Origin: Cupriavidus sp. YR651
GTDB taxonomy: Bacteria; Pseudomonadota; Gammaproteobacteria; Burkholderiales; Burkholderiaceae
DNA length: 64,000 nucleotides
Assembly (NCBI RefSeq): GCF_900101625.1
Contig: NZ_FMYZ01000001.1
Location: 962,304 to 1,026,303, forward strand
Direction of reading: 5' to 3'
Position 1 is the first letter of the stretch. Each line of letters starts with the position of its first letter. Shown piece by piece: positions 63,321 through 64,000 of this stretch. The translations under genes and the position numbers were made by a program. The notes beneath the pieces were generated by a model, which saw only the letters and a list, made by a program, of their open reading frames with translations, was not told where the DNA came from and searched no databases.

Positions 63321-63588
63321 GGGGGATGTCTCGGATCTTGTTGTGGCCGCTATTTTGCGCCCGGATGCCGGGGGCCGGGGGTGGTTTTCCGACAACGCCC
63401 CGACACGGATGCCCATATCGGGGGGCCAGCGACCGGACACCCCCCTAGGTAGACCCACCCTACAGATTCCCGCGCCCCCTGCCGTAGACCGAAATAGCGC
63501 CGCCAAACGTGCATGGCACGTTCCGGTTGCGCCCTGACCCGCAATATGAGGCCGGACGCCAGACGTCGAAGCTACAAGGGAGGAGACA

Positions 63589-64000
63589 ATGTTGAAGCCG
63601 TTATCCATTCGGGGCTATCTCAGCCTCATGGTCGCTTTTTTTGCTGTCGCACTAGGAATCGGCGCCGCCACCGGCCTGCTGTCCATGCAGGCGAACAATA
63701 CCTCGCTCAGGCAGATGTACACGGTCGATACGCCGGCAGTGGCGGATCTGGAAGGCAGCGCCGGTCAACTGCTGCGCCTGCGGCTGGCGCTGGCCACCTA
63801 CGCCTCGCTCACGGAGCTCGGCGATCAGGAAGGCGCCGCTGCCGTGCTCAAACGGTTCGACCAGTACCTGAAGGCGTCCACGGAACGCCAGGACCACTAC
63901 CTGGCTGGTGTCGACAAGGGCGATGCCGGCCAGCAGGGCCTGATCGGCGAAATGCAGGCCAAACGTGACAAATTCCTCAAGGAGGGGATCGATCCGGCCC
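63589..64000 (+). CDS. Methyl-accepting chemotaxis protein, N-terminal part (runs off the window)
   Basis: From ATG 63589, after GGGAGGAGA, the frame stays open for 137 codons to the window edge. It starts MLKPLSIRGYLSLMVAFFAV, a first membrane helix (about 8-30). A helical periplasmic domain of four-helix-bundle type follows (LSMQANNTSLRQMYTVDTPA; LEGSAGQLLRLRLALATYAS). This is the standard start of Tar-like chemoreceptors of Cupriavidus and Burkholderia. The second membrane segment, HAMP and signalling domains lie beyond the window. The ligand cannot be told from this part. Confidence 0.85.
   Translation, partial: MLKPLSIRGYLSLMVAFFAVALGIGAATGLLSMQANNTSLRQMYTVDTPAVADLEGSAGQLLRLRLALATYASLTELGDQEGAAAVLKRFDQYLKASTERQDHYLAGVDKGDAGQQGLIGEMQAKRDKFLKEGIDPA

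Overview
The window looks like a stretch of chromosome from a Cupriavidus/Ralstonia-type betaproteobacterium. This rests on high GC, the gene families present (an intracellular PHB depolymerase with a Cys nucleophile, acetoacetyl-CoA synthetase, cynTS, a RibB fused to a degenerate RibA-like domain) and gene orders such as ybgC-tolQRAB-pal-cpoB, glyA-nrdR and ribH-nusB. The genus is an inference from remembered family features, not from a search.

The window has two parts. Positions 1 to about 19.75 kb are accessory DNA, apparently the right-hand end of an integrated element. A tyrosine integrase (18.6-19.66 kb) lies next to a tRNA-Lys gene (19.80-19.88 kb), and the element continues beyond the left edge. 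It carries an RP4/pTF-FC2-style mobilisation module: TraM/L/K-like genes leftward and TraJ/TraI-like genes rightward around a structured 318-base oriT candidate. It also carries a lone DotA/TraY-family membrane protein, a secreted protein and a CAP-domain lipoprotein. The left 8.5 kb resembles a defence island: a KAP P-loop NTPase, an unknown 255-aa protein coupled to a PIN nuclease, an AT-rich AAA ATPase plus HEPN pair, two related DEDD exonucleases next to HTH genes, and a third unrelated DEDDh exonuclease. Broken gene remnants and diverged repeats lie between them.

From the tRNA-Lys rightward the DNA looks like core chromosome. In order: a YeeE/YedE transporter and queC; the Tol-Pal operon; glyA and nrdR; a minor-pilin operon (pilV-W-X-Y1-E-fimT) followed directly by a second, strongly diverged copy of the same six-gene set; ribD and ribC; a decayed cynR with intact cynT and cynS; a serine hydrolase; a thiolase plus CoA-transferase pair; ribBA-ribH-nusB; an aminotransferase; a lytic transglycosylase; ubiD; acetoacetyl-CoA synthetase; a GST; a PHB depolymerase; a cupin; an aldose-1-epimerase relative; a small unknown gene; and the start of a chemoreceptor that runs off the right edge.

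The best candidates for undescribed biology are the ATPase/HEPN pair (5301-7851), the 255-aa protein/PIN pair (2431-3690), the duplicated HTH-exonuclease modules, and the tandem second minor-pilin set with its shortened PilY1. No rRNA genes or CRISPR arrays were seen.
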